A stretch of 43,990 nucleotides of DNA from Desulfogranum mediterraneum DSM 13871 (lineage in GTDB: Bacteria; Desulfobacterota; Desulfobulbia; Desulfobulbales; Desulfobulbaceae): assembly GCF_000429965.1 (NCBI RefSeq), contig NZ_KE387008.1, forward strand, positions 23,405-67,394, in the 5' to 3' direction. Shown here piece by piece: positions 16,401-25,023 of this stretch. Both the position numbers and the translations under genes were made by a program. The notes beneath the pieces are model-generated. The model was given only the letters and a program-made list of their open reading frames with translations, had not been told where the DNA came from and did not search any database. Each line of letters begins with the position of its first letter. Position 1 is the stretch's first letter.

Positions 16401-17402
16401 TTAGGCGGTGGTTGCCAGGGGATCCGGGATCCGGGCAATGGCCAGGGTGACCCCGGCTCCTTTAATCTTGTTGACCAGCAGGGCCTCGGCCCCTGCCGCG
16501 AGGATGGCGGCGGGTTCAGCCACGGCCCGGGCACCGGTGACCCGGTAGACCGTGGCTGAGGAAGCCTCGCTGGGGATGGTGTTGAGCTGTTCGCTGGTGT
16601 AGAAACGAATGTCCAGTTGGCGATCCCGGGCATAGGCCAGCAGGCCCGGCTCATCCTGCTTGAGGGTGATGGAGGCCAGCCGGGCAATGGCGGCCGCTGC
16701 CAGGTTATGGTTGCGGCAGGCCGCCTCAACGGTCGCCTCGATCCGGGCGGCCGGGGTGTCCCGTTTGCAGCCGATCCCCAGGGCCAGGGCCTTGGGATGG
16801 AGCAGGACCCCCTTGCCCGGGGTGGTGGCCGCTGTGCTGATGACCAGGTCCGCCTCCTCGGGCGTCTGGCAGATCATCAGATCTTCCGGCAGCCGGGGCA
16901 GGGGAAACTCGCTGTAGAGGCGGAGGCTCCCCTGGTCGACCAGCTGGCCCATCTTGCGGGTAAAGGCGGCCTTGTCGGCGATGCTCAGTCCCAGTTCCCG
17001 GCACCAGAGGTCCAGGCCGGTTTGGCCGAGCACATCCGAGGCCGTGGTGATCACGGCCTGGCCGCCGCTGATCCCGGCAACCCTGGCGGCCAGGCTGTTG
17101 GCACCGCCGAGGTGACCGGAGAGCAGTGAGATCGCATAGCTCCCCTGCTGGTCACAGACCACCACTGCCGGGTCCTTGCTCTTGTCAGCCAGCAGCGGGG
17201 CGATCATCCGGACCACGATGCCGGTGGCCATGATGCAGATCAGCCCCTGGTAGCGCGGCCAGACCCGGCTGAGGGTGGGACGCAGTTCTCCCTTGCAGTA
17301 GTAGAGATCGGCGTTCAGCTCCCGGGCCAGCTGTTCGCCCAGGAGCCTGCCCCCTGCGGTGATGGCCAGCACGGCATAGCCGCCGGCTGCGGGCATGCTC
17401 AC
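16401..17402 (-). CDS. cbiG: Cobalt-precorrin-5A hydrolase
   Basis: This 333-residue CbiG opens the delta-lactone of cobalt-precorrin-5A and releases acetaldehyde. The N-terminal domain has IMATGIVVRMIAPLL, SLLSGHLGGAN and VITTASDVLGQTGLD. The C-terminal domain begins near residue 205 with ALGIGCKRDTPA, and has the ASITLKQDEPGLL and TGARAVAEPAA stretches. Both domains are present and the length is normal. It overlaps cbiF by ATGA. Confidence 0.94.
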   Translation of the reverse strand: MSMPAAGGYAVLAITAGGRLLGEQLARELNADLYYCKGELRPTLSRVWPRYQGLICIMATGIVVRMIAPLLADKSKDPAVVVCDQQGSYAISLLSGHLGGANSLAARVAGISGGQAVITTASDVLGQTGLDLWCRELGLSIADKAAFTRKMGQLVDQGSLRLYSEFPLPRLPEDLMICQTPEEADLVISTAATTPGKGVLLHPKALALGIGCKRDTPAARIEATVEAACRNHNLAAAAIARLASITLKQDEPGLLAYARDRQLDIRFYTSEQLNTIPSEASSATVYRVTGARAVAEPAAILAAGAEALLVNKIKGAGVTLAIARIPDPLATTA

Positions 17403-18187
17403 CGGTACTCGTGTTTGAAGCTGGTGTCGTAGAGCTTGGAGGCTATGGTGCTGGCGTCATCCAGGGCCGGGCCGACGATGATCATGGCGGTCTTGCGGAT
17501 CTTGGAGCTCCCGATCTGGGCGCTGATGGTCTTGAGGGTGCCGCGGAGGACCCGTTCTTCGGGCCAGCTGGCCTTCTCCACCACCGCCACCGGGGTCTCT
17601 TCGCTGTAGCCGCCGGCCGTGAGGTCGGCCACCACCTGGTCCATCATGGAGACGCTCAGGAAGATACACATGGTGGCCTGGATCGCTGCCAGCCGGGTCA
17701 GGGATTCCCGCTCCGGTACCGGGGTGCGGCCGGCCTGGCGGGTGAGGATCACGGTCTGGGTGACCTCGGGAACGGTCAGCTCTCTTTTCAGGGTCGCGGC
17801 CGTGGCAAAGGCCGAGCTTACCCCGGGTACCACCTCGTAGTCCACCCCCTCCCTGTCCAGCCACTGCATCTGCTCACGGATGGCTCCGTAGATCGCCGGA
17901 TCACCGGTGTGGAGCCGGACCACCTTCAAGCCCTGGCGGTAGCCCTTGAGCACCAGGGTGATGATGGCTTCCAGGTCCATGCCGGCGCTGTCGTGACAGC
18001 GGCCGCCCACCCCTTCCAGCAGGGCGGTGTTGACCAGGCTGCCGGCATAGATGATCAGATCGGCCTGATCCAGGAGGCGTCGTCCCTTGAGGGTGATCAG
18101 TTCCGGGTCGCCCGGGCCTGCCCCCAGGAAGACCACCGGGTGAATACTGGGTTCCTGCGTGTTCTCGTTGCCTCTGCTCATGGTCAT
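17399..18187 (-). CDS. cbiF: Cobalt-precorrin-4 C11-methyltransferase
   Basis: This 262-residue SAM-dependent methyltransferase shows VVFLGAGPGDPELITLKG near residue 18, IYAGSLVN, HTGDPAIYGAIREQM and VVPGVSSAFA, all diagnostic for CbiF/CobM. It methylates C11 in the anaerobic corrin pathway. Its start overlaps the cbiL stop (ATGA; an ATG two codons later is possible) and its end overlaps cbiG. Confidence 0.95.
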   Translation of the reverse strand: MTMSRGNENTQEPSIHPVVFLGAGPGDPELITLKGRRLLDQADLIIYAGSLVNTALLEGVGGRCHDSAGMDLEAIITLVLKGYRQGLKVVRLHTGDPAIYGAIREQMQWLDREGVDYEVVPGVSSAFATAATLKRELTVPEVTQTVILTRQAGRTPVPERESLTRLAAIQATMCIFLSVSMMDQVVADLTAGGYSEETPVAVVEKASWPEERVLRGTLKTISAQIGSSKIRKTAMIIVGPALDDASTIASKLYDTSFKHEYR

Positions 18188-18942
18188 ACCTGTACCTGTT
18201 TTTTTCTGATCAGCATGGTGGAAAAGTAGTGGAGCTCTTTGCCCAGGGCCTCCCGGATATCGGGATAGACCCGTTGGTCAGGCAGGCCGAAGCGCTCAAA
18301 GAGCACGGCCTGATCCACCAGCTCCAGCTCGGTCAGCAGCTCCACCAGCTGGTCCATCTTGCGGTGGACCTTCATCAGGACCACCGCGTCCAGGCTGATC
18401 AGGGTGTCCCGGAGCCGGTCGTCATCAAAGGCCGCCGGAACCACGGCCAGGACATCGTTGCCCAGGGCAAGGGGGGCGTTGATCCCGGCTGCACAGGCTG
18501 CCATGGCGGTGATTCCGGGGATGACGGTGACCTGGGTCTCGGGTCGCCTCTCCAGGATCATGGGCAGCAGGTAGAAGGCGGTGGAGTAGAGGCTGGGATC
18601 GCCCAGAGTGGGGAAGGCCACGTCTTCACCACGGTCCAGGTAGGAGATGACCTCCTCGGCAGAGGCGCGCCAGGCCTCGCTGAGCTGGGAGGTCACGGTC
18701 TCGCCGAGAAAGACCTTCTTCATGGGGAAACAGAGCTCCAGGATGGTCTTGTCCTTGGTCTCAAGCTGGTTGGCTGCGATCGACAGCGCCCGGGATTGAC
18801 CGTCTGCCTTGGCCTGGGGTACGGCCCAGACCCGGGTCTGATTGAGAAAACGACCAGCCTTGTAGGTGATCAGTTCCGGGTCGCCTGGTCCGATACCGAC
18901 CAGGTAGAGGTGTCCTGGGGGTGATGAGTGTTCCATAGTCAT
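18184..18942 (-). CDS. cbiL: Cobalt-precorrin-2 C20-methyltransferase
   Basis: This 252-residue methyltransferase carries YLVGIGPGDPELITYKAGR, TLGDPSLYSTAFYLL and VIPGITAMAACAA. The alternating AVPQAKADGQSRAL segment after the first motif is typical of CbiL/CobI. It methylates C20 of cobalt-sirohydrochlorin (cobalt-factor II), the product of CbiK. The ATG at 18942 gives an ATGA overlap with cbiET. A second ATG two codons later is also possible. Confidence 0.94.
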   Translation of the reverse strand: MTMEHSSPPGHLYLVGIGPGDPELITYKAGRFLNQTRVWAVPQAKADGQSRALSIAANQLETKDKTILELCFPMKKVFLGETVTSQLSEAWRASAEEVISYLDRGEDVAFPTLGDPSLYSTAFYLLPMILERRPETQVTVIPGITAMAACAAGINAPLALGNDVLAVVPAAFDDDRLRDTLISLDAVVLMKVHRKMDQLVELLTELELVDQAVLFERFGLPDQRVYPDIREALGKELHYFSTMLIRKKQVQV

Positions 18943-20147
18943 GAGCAACCTGTAATAATAGTGATGGGATTAAAGGAAGTGGCCTCTTGTTCTTGGACCG
19001 TTTTTCTGGTTACCGCAATGGTGGTGGTTTCGACCTCGTAGCCCTGCTCGAGCAGCAGGCTTGGAGCCAGCTCGGCGGTACCTGCCAGGACCGCGTTGAT
19101 CACGACGCGTCCCCCGGGCTGGAGGCGCGGAGCGATCAGCTCGATAATCTCCCTCAGGCGGGAGCCGCTGCCGCCGATGAAGACCCGATCCGGGGCCGGC
19201 AGCTGGGCCAGGGCCTCGGGGGCCTCACCACCGATCAGGCGGATGTTGTAGGTCCTGTAGCGGCGGATGTTGCTGCGGATATTTTCCTGCTCTTCGGGCT
19301 TCTTTTCGATGGTATAGACCGAGAGCTCCGGGTTGAGCCGGGCCGCCTCCAGGGAGACGCTGCCCGAGCCGCCGCCGATATCCCAGAGCACACCCCGGTT
19401 GGGCAGGCGCATCTTATGGAGGGAGGCTGCCCGGACCTCATCCTTGGTGATTAAGCCCCGGGAGTGATGGATCTCCTCGGCAGTGAGGCCGAAACGTCCC
19501 TCCTGTTCGACCAGGGGCTGCTCCACCAGGACCATGTTCAGGGGCGCAAAGCGCTGCTCTGCCAGCTCGGCCAGGGGGCGGTCATGGAGCTGTTCTTCGG
19601 GCAGGCCCAGGTTCTCGGCCACCCGCATTCGGATGGCGCCTGCCCGCTCCGGCTCCCCGGCGGCCTCCAGGGCCTCCAGCAGCAGCCGGGCAATACCATC
19701 GGGGCTGTTGTTCCGATCGGTGAAGACCATGGTCTTGGCCCGGGCCAGGATTCTGGCTGCAGCCTGGCGGCTGTCGCGGCCGTGGAGGCTGAGCAGGCTC
19801 AGGTCATCCCAGGGGACCTTGAGGCGACTGCAGGCCAGCTGCACCGCGCTCAAGGCCGGGTGGATGCGGAGCTGTTCGGCCGGGAAGTGGCCAAGCAGGG
19901 TCCGGCCGATCCCGAAAAAGAGGGGGTCGCCGCTGGCCAGGATGGCCACATCACCCTGCTCCAGGGCCAGCTCCACCTCTGCCACCATCTCCCTGATCGG
20001 GGCAATGGGGATGACGGCAAGACCCAGCTCCGCCACCAGGGGAGAAAAACGTCTGGAGGCCACCACTGCCCTGCAGGCCGTGACCAACTCCTCCTGACGC
20101 GGGTCCAGTTGGTCAGCGTTGATGCCGATGAGTTCAATCCGGGACAT
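18939..20147 (-). CDS. cbiET: Cobalt-precorrin-7 C5/C15 methyltransferase-decarboxylase fusion
   Basis: This 402-residue CbiE-CbiT fusion is the arrangement of CobL. The CbiE part (residues 1-200) has ILASGDPLFFGIGR, but its N-terminal SAM loop reads GINADQLD in place of the usual GxGPG. The CbiT part (from about residue 245) has WDIGGGSGSVSLEAA, a Rossmann SAM motif, and VFIGGSGSRL. Together they methylate C5 and C15 and decarboxylate the C12 acetate. It overlaps cbiD by 14 bases and cbiL by ATGA. Confidence 0.93.
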   Translation of the reverse strand: MSRIELIGINADQLDPRQEELVTACRAVVASRRFSPLVAELGLAVIPIAPIREMVAEVELALEQGDVAILASGDPLFFGIGRTLLGHFPAEQLRIHPALSAVQLACSRLKVPWDDLSLLSLHGRDSRQAAARILARAKTMVFTDRNNSPDGIARLLLEALEAAGEPERAGAIRMRVAENLGLPEEQLHDRPLAELAEQRFAPLNMVLVEQPLVEQEGRFGLTAEEIHHSRGLITKDEVRAASLHKMRLPNRGVLWDIGGGSGSVSLEAARLNPELSVYTIEKKPEEQENIRSNIRRYRTYNIRLIGGEAPEALAQLPAPDRVFIGGSGSRLREIIELIAPRLQPGGRVVINAVLAGTAELAPSLLLEQGYEVETTTIAVTRKTVQEQEATSFNPITIITGCS

Positions 20148-21234
20148 GATGCACCACTCCCTGTTCAGAGGTTACCAGATAGATGGCCACGGCCAGGCCG
20201 GACCAGTGTCGGGCCTGTTCCTGGGCCCGGAGGGAGACCGCATGGATCAGGTCCTGGCGCTGGCCGGCAAGCAAGCGGTCATAGATCTCCCTGGCCGTGT
20301 TGGCCTGGGCCATGGAGCGGGCCGTGTCCGGGTCCAGCCCCAGCTCTTCCAGCAGCTCTGCACCCTGGAGGGGCTCCAGGGCACCGTTGCGGACATGGGT
20401 CTGGGGGATGGCCAGGGCCGCCTTGAGCAGTTTGGCCCACATGGCAGCGATGACGATTCTGGAAAAGCCGTGTCGCTGGGCCGCCTCCAGGGCATAGCGC
20501 AGGTAGTCGCCCATCATCACCTGGGCCTCTTCGGGCAGCCGGATCTGTTCCTGGACCGCCCGTTCCGAGGTCCTGCCCGTGGAGAGGAGGACCGTGTCCA
20601 GGCCGGCGGCCCGGGCAACGGACATGGAGGCCTCGATGGTGTCGGTCCAGGCCTTGGCCGAGACCGGCCGGACAATGCCGGTGGTGCCCAGGACCGAGAG
20701 GCCGCCCAGGATGCCCAGCCGCTGGTTGAGGGTCTTCTTGGCCAGCTCTTCGCCGCCAGGGATAAAGACCGTGGCTGCCAGCTGCAGCTCTGCTTGGCCG
20801 CAGGCCTCCAGTCCCTCGGCCATGGCCCGGCGAATCATCTTGCGGGGCATGGGGTTGATGGCGGGCTCGCCCACCGGGATGGGCAGGCCCGGCTTGGTGA
20901 CCGTACCCACGCCGCTGCCGCTGAGCAGCTGGAACTGTTCTGCTGTCCCTGCCTGGCCGGAGACGAGGCGGACCTCCACCCCGATCTCGGCCCCGTTGGT
21001 CACATCCGGGTCATCACCGGCGTCCTTGACCACCGTGGCCAGGGCGCCCTGGTCCAGGGAGGTGCAGCGGCAGAGTTCAAAGCGATGGCGGGAGTCATCG
21101 GGAAAGGTGATGGTCACCTCCTCCGGTGCACGCCTGCTCAGCAGGCAGAGCACCGCAGCCTTGGCCGCGGCTGCGGCGCAGGCACCGGTGGAGTAGCCGG
21201 AGCGGAGCTTTTTCTGGCGTTTTCGACTGGTCAC
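20134..21234 (-). CDS. cbiD: Cobalt-precorrin-5B C1-methyltransferase
   Basis: This 366-residue CbiD has the family N-terminus LRSGYSTGACAAAAAKAA, DAGDDPDVTNGAEI near residue 80, PGEPAINP-like VGEPAINPMPRKMI and a GTTGIVRPVSAKAW stretch. It methylates C1 using SAM but is unrelated to the CbiF/H/L fold. The start is a GTG at 21234, two bases after the cbiC stop. Length is normal. It is specific to the anaerobic, cobalt-early pathway. Confidence 0.95.
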   Translation of the reverse strand: MTSRKRQKKLRSGYSTGACAAAAAKAAVLCLLSRRAPEEVTITFPDDSRHRFELCRCTSLDQGALATVVKDAGDDPDVTNGAEIGVEVRLVSGQAGTAEQFQLLSGSGVGTVTKPGLPIPVGEPAINPMPRKMIRRAMAEGLEACGQAELQLAATVFIPGGEELAKKTLNQRLGILGGLSVLGTTGIVRPVSAKAWTDTIEASMSVARAAGLDTVLLSTGRTSERAVQEQIRLPEEAQVMMGDYLRYALEAAQRHGFSRIVIAAMWAKLLKAALAIPQTHVRNGALEPLQGAELLEELGLDPDTARSMAQANTAREIYDRLLAGQRQDLIHAVSLRAQEQARHWSGLAVAIYLVTSEQGVVHHVPD

Positions 21235-21236
21235 GA

Positions 21237-21866
21237 TCAGGCGGCCCGGGCCAGCCGGATCAGGGCATTGACCGCTGCCACGGCCACCGGGGTGCCGCCC
21301 TTGCGGCCCAGGGCCACGATATGGGGGTAGGACTTCCGGGCCAGGAGCTCCTTGGATTCGGCGGCATTGACAAAGCCCACCGGCGCGCCGATGATCAGCT
21401 CCGGGGCAAACAGGCCCGCCTCCACCAGCTCCATGGTCTGGAGCAGGGCGGTGGGGGCATTGCCCACGGCCACGATGCCGATGTTGTCTTCCAGGGATCG
21501 GGCAATGGCGGCGTCGGAGCGGGTGGTGCCCTTTTCCCTGGCCAGGGTCACGGTCTCGGGCTCGCTGATCCGGCAGATCACCTTGCCGCCGAATGGGGCC
21601 AGCAGGTTCTTGGAAACCCCGCTGGCGGCCATGTTGACGTCGACCAGGATATTCTTCCCGGCTCGGATCGCCTCGATCCCCACCCGGACCGCATCCCCGT
21701 GAAAGCGGAGGTTGTCGGCAAAGCTGAAGTCACCGGTGGCATGGATGGTCCGTTGGACCACGGCAAACTCCTGGGGGGAAAAGGAGGTGGGGCCCAGCTC
21801 TTCGCTGATGATGCGAAAGCTTTCAGGTTCGATCTGTTCCGGGGCAATATCGAGAATCTCTACCAT
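21237..21866 (-). CDS. cbiC: Cobalt-precorrin-8 methylmutase
   Basis: This 209-residue CbiC moves the C11 methyl group to C12, yielding cobyrinate. The catalytic His42 lies in QRTIHATGDFSFADN. VDVNMAASGVSK near residue 72, GNAPTALL and APVGFVNAAESKE complete the family pattern. ATG at 21866 lies 6 bases after the cbiA stop, and cbiD begins 2 bases past its own stop. Confidence 0.95.
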   Translation of the reverse strand: MVEILDIAPEQIEPESFRIISEELGPTSFSPQEFAVVQRTIHATGDFSFADNLRFHGDAVRVGIEAIRAGKNILVDVNMAASGVSKNLLAPFGGKVICRISEPETVTLAREKGTTRSDAAIARSLEDNIGIVAVGNAPTALLQTMELVEAGLFAPELIIGAPVGFVNAAESKELLARKSYPHIVALGRKGGTPVAVAAVNALIRLARAA

Positions 21867-21872
21867 GATAGT

Positions 21873-23237
21873 CTATGTGGTCAAAGGTTGTCGGCAGGCC
21901 TCAACAAAACGGGTTGCCACCTCCGGGGTGCGACCCCAATGGAGATGAACGTATCCTGCCAGGGTGTTTTTATGGGTGTAGCCCTCGGGCCTGTCATCAT
22001 CCAGGACGTAGGCCGTAGGCATCCCGGCGTCCTGCTCGCTGATGGCCGAGTAGTGGAACTCATGGCCGTGGACCAGGGTATCCTTGGGACCCAGGATGGT
22101 GGCTCTGCTCTGGCGAGGCTGGCGGTAGCCCAGGCGGCGCAGGCGCTGTTGCATGGTGGTGGCGCAGGCAAAGACCCCGGCCATGGGGAACCGTCTCCCC
22201 TCCAGGTCGGTGATGGCCTGGCTCAGGTACATGAAACCGCCGCATTCTCCGTAGACCGGTCGACCCTGATCGGCAAAGCGCTGCACCTCCCGGCAGAGGC
22301 TCTGGTTGGCGCTGAGCGCCTGGGCATGGAGTTCGGGATAGCCGCCGCCCAGGTAGAGCCCCTGGATCCCCTCGGGCAGGGCCGGGTCCCTGAGCGGGCT
22401 GAAAAAGACCAGCTCCGCGCCGGCCGCTTCCAGCAGATCCAGGTTGTCCTGGTAGTAGAAGCAGAAGGCCTCGTCCCGGGCCACCCCGATGGCTACCGGA
22501 GGTCCTGGCTCGGGCAGCACCAGGGGGGGGAGCTCCGGGGAGGGCGCGGAAGGGGTGGAGTTCGTCCCTGCCAGCTGCAGGAGCAGTTCCAGGTCCAGGT
22601 GGGTCTCGATCAGCTCGATCAACTGTTCCAGCTTGTCTCCTCTGAGGGGGTGTTCTTCACCCATGTGCAGCCCCAGGTGGCGGGAGGGGATGGAGATGGC
22701 CTCGTTTCTGGGCAGAAAGCCGACAATGGGGAGCTGGCAGTAGCGTTGAACCGCCTCGCTGATCATGCTCCGGTGTTTGGCCGAGCCCACCCGGTTACAG
22801 ATCACCCCGGCTACCTGCACCGCCGGATCCAGGCTGGCAAAGCCCTTGATTACCGCAGCCACGCTTTCGGCAGCCGAGCGGACATCTACCACCAGGATCA
22901 CCGGCAGCTCCAGCAGGGAGGCCAGGGAAGCGGCCGAGCCCTTGCCGCCGTCAAAGAGGCCCATGACCCCCTCGATGATGGCGCAGTCGGCCTGGCTGCC
23001 GTTGCGCTTAAAGCTGTGCTGGACAAAGGGAGCACCGCACATCCGCACATCCAGGTTCCTGGAGACCCGGCCGGTGACCAGTTGGTGCAGGGTGGGGTCG
23101 ATGAAGTCGGGGCCGCACTTGAAGGGCTGAATCCTGAGCCCACGTCGTTGCAGGGCCGCCATGATGCCCAGGGTCAGGGTGGTCTTGCCGCAGCCTGAGT
23201 GGGTACCGGCGATGAGCAGGGCAGGGGATCGTTTCAT
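21873..23237 (-). CDS. cbiA: Cobyrinate a,c-diamide synthase
   Basis: This 454-residue glutamine-dependent amidase adds amides to the a and c carboxylates of cobyrinate using ATP. The N-terminal P-loop GTHSGCGKTT (residues 11-20) and KCGPDFIDP mark the CbiA synthetase domain. The C-terminal class I glutamine amidotransferase-like domain has GGGYPE and GECGGFMYLS with the nucleophilic Cys. The ATG overlaps the stop of the BtuF-like gene by ATGA. Confidence 0.95.
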   Translation of the reverse strand: MKRSPALLIAGTHSGCGKTTLTLGIMAALQRRGLRIQPFKCGPDFIDPTLHQLVTGRVSRNLDVRMCGAPFVQHSFKRNGSQADCAIIEGVMGLFDGGKGSAASLASLLELPVILVVDVRSAAESVAAVIKGFASLDPAVQVAGVICNRVGSAKHRSMISEAVQRYCQLPIVGFLPRNEAISIPSRHLGLHMGEEHPLRGDKLEQLIELIETHLDLELLLQLAGTNSTPSAPSPELPPLVLPEPGPPVAIGVARDEAFCFYYQDNLDLLEAAGAELVFFSPLRDPALPEGIQGLYLGGGYPELHAQALSANQSLCREVQRFADQGRPVYGECGGFMYLSQAITDLEGRRFPMAGVFACATTMQQRLRRLGYRQPRQSRATILGPKDTLVHGHEFHYSAISEQDAGMPTAYVLDDDRPEGYTHKNTLAGYVHLHWGRTPEVATRFVEACRQPLTT

Positions 23238-24211
23238 GGGGTCAGACCTTCCTGGAGCGGGGCCTTGGGGTAGAGCAACTCCATGATGATGGCTGCCCCG
23301 TCCAACAGGCCCATGGTGGGGCGGGAGACCAGCTTCTCATCGATCAGATAGACCTCTTTTTCCCGTACCGCCCGGATCATGGCAAAGCCGGGTTCGTTGA
23401 GGATCTCTGCCCGGGTGACCGGGTTCATCCGACCCTGCTGGGCCAGGAAGACCTGGATCTGGTCAGCCTTGGCCAGGATGCGTTCCTTGGAGTAGGCAGC
23501 GATATTGGTGGAGCGGACCTGGAGGGCGTCGTCGGCCACGTTGATGCCGCCGGCGGTTTCCAGGGCAAAGATGGCCATGGAGGTGGAGGCAAAGGTCTTC
23601 ATCCGACGGTGGATGGCCTCAAAGTAGACCTTTTTTCGTTCTTCCTGGGGGATCTGGCTGAGCTGTTGGTGGAACTCGGCCAGCCGGCTGCTGAAGCTTC
23701 GACTCAGCTCGGCGGCACCCAGCTCACAGCCGCTCAGCCGTCCCAGCTTCTGCCAGTAGGCAAAGAGTTCGGCCATGTCTGCGGGCTGGAGCGAGACCAC
23801 CTGGATATTACTGCGTCTGAGCCGCTGGACCAGCTGGGGGTAGCTGCGGCTGATCATCGGTCGGATCAGGACCAGGTCGGGTCGCAGGGCGATCAGCCGC
23901 TCGGGATCGTCCCGGAAGTGGACCCTGGGCAGCCCGGGCAGGAGTTCATCGCTGCGGCCCACCGCGACGATGGCCTCTGTTGCCCCCATATCCACCAGGT
24001 TGCGGGTGTGGGCCGGATAGAGGGAGATGATCCGGCTGAAGGGCTGTGCAAAGACCAGGGTCTGCTGGTCGCTGTCGGTGATAAAGGCGGCCCGGGCTGG
24101 AGGGAGGGAAACCAGCAGCAGGACGGCCAGCAGCAGGGTGAGGGCTGACGCCAGGGGGGGCGCTGAGGTCATGGCTCGGCGTGGGCCGGCGAGGTCTGGT
24201 CGTGTGCGCAT
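23234..24211 (-). CDS. Periplasmic substrate-binding protein, BtuF/FecB-like
   Basis: This encodes 325 residues with a signal peptide: the hydrophobic core starts near residue 24 and a cleavage site after PARA is likely near residue 41. The mature part has the class III binding-protein pattern: RIISLYPAHTRNLVDMGA, IVAVGRSDE, LRPDLVLI and VVSLQPADM. It delivers an iron-siderophore, haem, corrinoid or similar chelate to the FecCD-type permease encoded upstream. The start at 24211 overlaps the ATPase stop in TAATG with GGAG 8 bases upstream; an internal ATG at 24172 is an alternative. Location between cbiA and cbiK under the riboswitch favours a corrinoid or cobalt substrate. Confidence 0.87.
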   Translation of the reverse strand: MRTRPDLAGPRRAMTSAPPLASALTLLLAVLLLVSLPPARAAFITDSDQQTLVFAQPFSRIISLYPAHTRNLVDMGATEAIVAVGRSDELLPGLPRVHFRDDPERLIALRPDLVLIRPMISRSYPQLVQRLRRSNIQVVSLQPADMAELFAYWQKLGRLSGCELGAAELSRSFSSRLAEFHQQLSQIPQEERKKVYFEAIHRRMKTFASTSMAIFALETAGGINVADDALQVRSTNIAAYSKERILAKADQIQVFLAQQGRMNPVTRAEILNEPGFAMIRAVREKEVYLIDEKLVSRPTMGLLDGAAIIMELLYPKAPLQEGLTP

Positions 24212-25023
24212 TAGAGGGACTCCCCGGGCAGGCGAAAGCTGACCTGCTGGCTGTTGGTAAACTCGTTGTAGCGGATCTGGGATTCCACCTGATAGACCCG
24301 GGCAATGACCTCGCTGGTCAGGACCTCCCTGGTGGGACCTTGGCAGACGATCCTGCCCTCTTTGATGAAGATCAGCTCATCACAGAAGAAGCTGGCCAGG
24401 TTGAGGTCGTGCATCACCGCCACCACCTGGATGGACCCCTGCTCGAAACGCTGCCGGATCAACCGGAGCAGCTCCAGGCTGTGGAGGATGTCCAGGTTGG
24501 AGGTGGCCTCGTCCAGGAGCAGGACCTGGGGGTTCTGGGCCAGGGCCCTGGCCACGGCCACCCGCTGTTTCTCGCCGCCCGAGAGGTTGGTTACCGGCCG
24601 CTGGGCCAGCCCACTGATCCCGGTCTCTGCCAGGGCCTGATCGATGAGGAGCTGGTCTTCTCTGCTGGGCGAGGCAAAGCGGTGGAGGTGGGGGTGGAGC
24701 CCCATCTCCACCGCCTCGCGGACAGTGAAGCCGAAGCTGACCATGAAGTCCTGGGGGACCAGCCCCAGGGTCTGGGCCAGCGCTCGCTTGGGCCAGCGCT
24801 GGAGGGAGCGTCCCTGAAAGGAGATCCTCCCCTCCTGGGGGGCGACCACTCCGCTGAGCAGGTCCAGGAGGGTGGTCTTGCCGCTGCCGTTGGGGCCCAG
24901 GATGCCGTAGCAGCGGCCTGGCAGGAGTTTCAGCTCGATGGCCTTCAGCACCGGGCTGGCACCGTAGCCGAAGCTGACCCGCTCCAGGTCCCAGAGGGGA
25001 GTGGTATCTGCCTTAAAATCCAC
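24211..25023 (-). CDS. ABC transporter ATPase, BtuD/FecE-like
   Basis: This 270-residue ATPase of the iron-chelate/B12 importer class has Walker A GPNGSGKTT near residue 45, signature LSGGEKQRVAVARAL, Walker B VLLLDEATSNLD and an H-loop in VVAVMHDLN. The start is a GTG at 25023, overlapping the permease stop by 11 bases with GAGAGG upstream. An in-frame start at 25095 lies deep within the permease gene and was rejected. It energises the importer formed with its two neighbours. Confidence 0.9.
   Translation of the reverse strand: MDFKADTTPLWDLERVSFGYGASPVLKAIELKLLPGRCYGILGPNGSGKTTLLDLLSGVVAPQEGRISFQGRSLQRWPKRALAQTLGLVPQDFMVSFGFTVREAVEMGLHPHLHRFASPSREDQLLIDQALAETGISGLAQRPVTNLSGGEKQRVAVARALAQNPQVLLLDEATSNLDILHSLELLRLIRQRFEQGSIQVVAVMHDLNLASFFCDELIFIKEGRIVCQGPTREVLTSEVIARVYQVESQIRYNEFTNSQQVSFRLPGESL

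Noticed and set aside
16382-16729. N-terminal extension of cbiH
   Set aside because: The extra 116 residues overlap cbiG in another frame and are Pro/Ser-rich noise; an ATG with a ribosome site exists at 16381.
21126-23198. Long plus-strand open frame across cbiD, cbiC and cbiA
   Set aside because: It spans three clear minus-strand genes and has low-complexity content without motifs.
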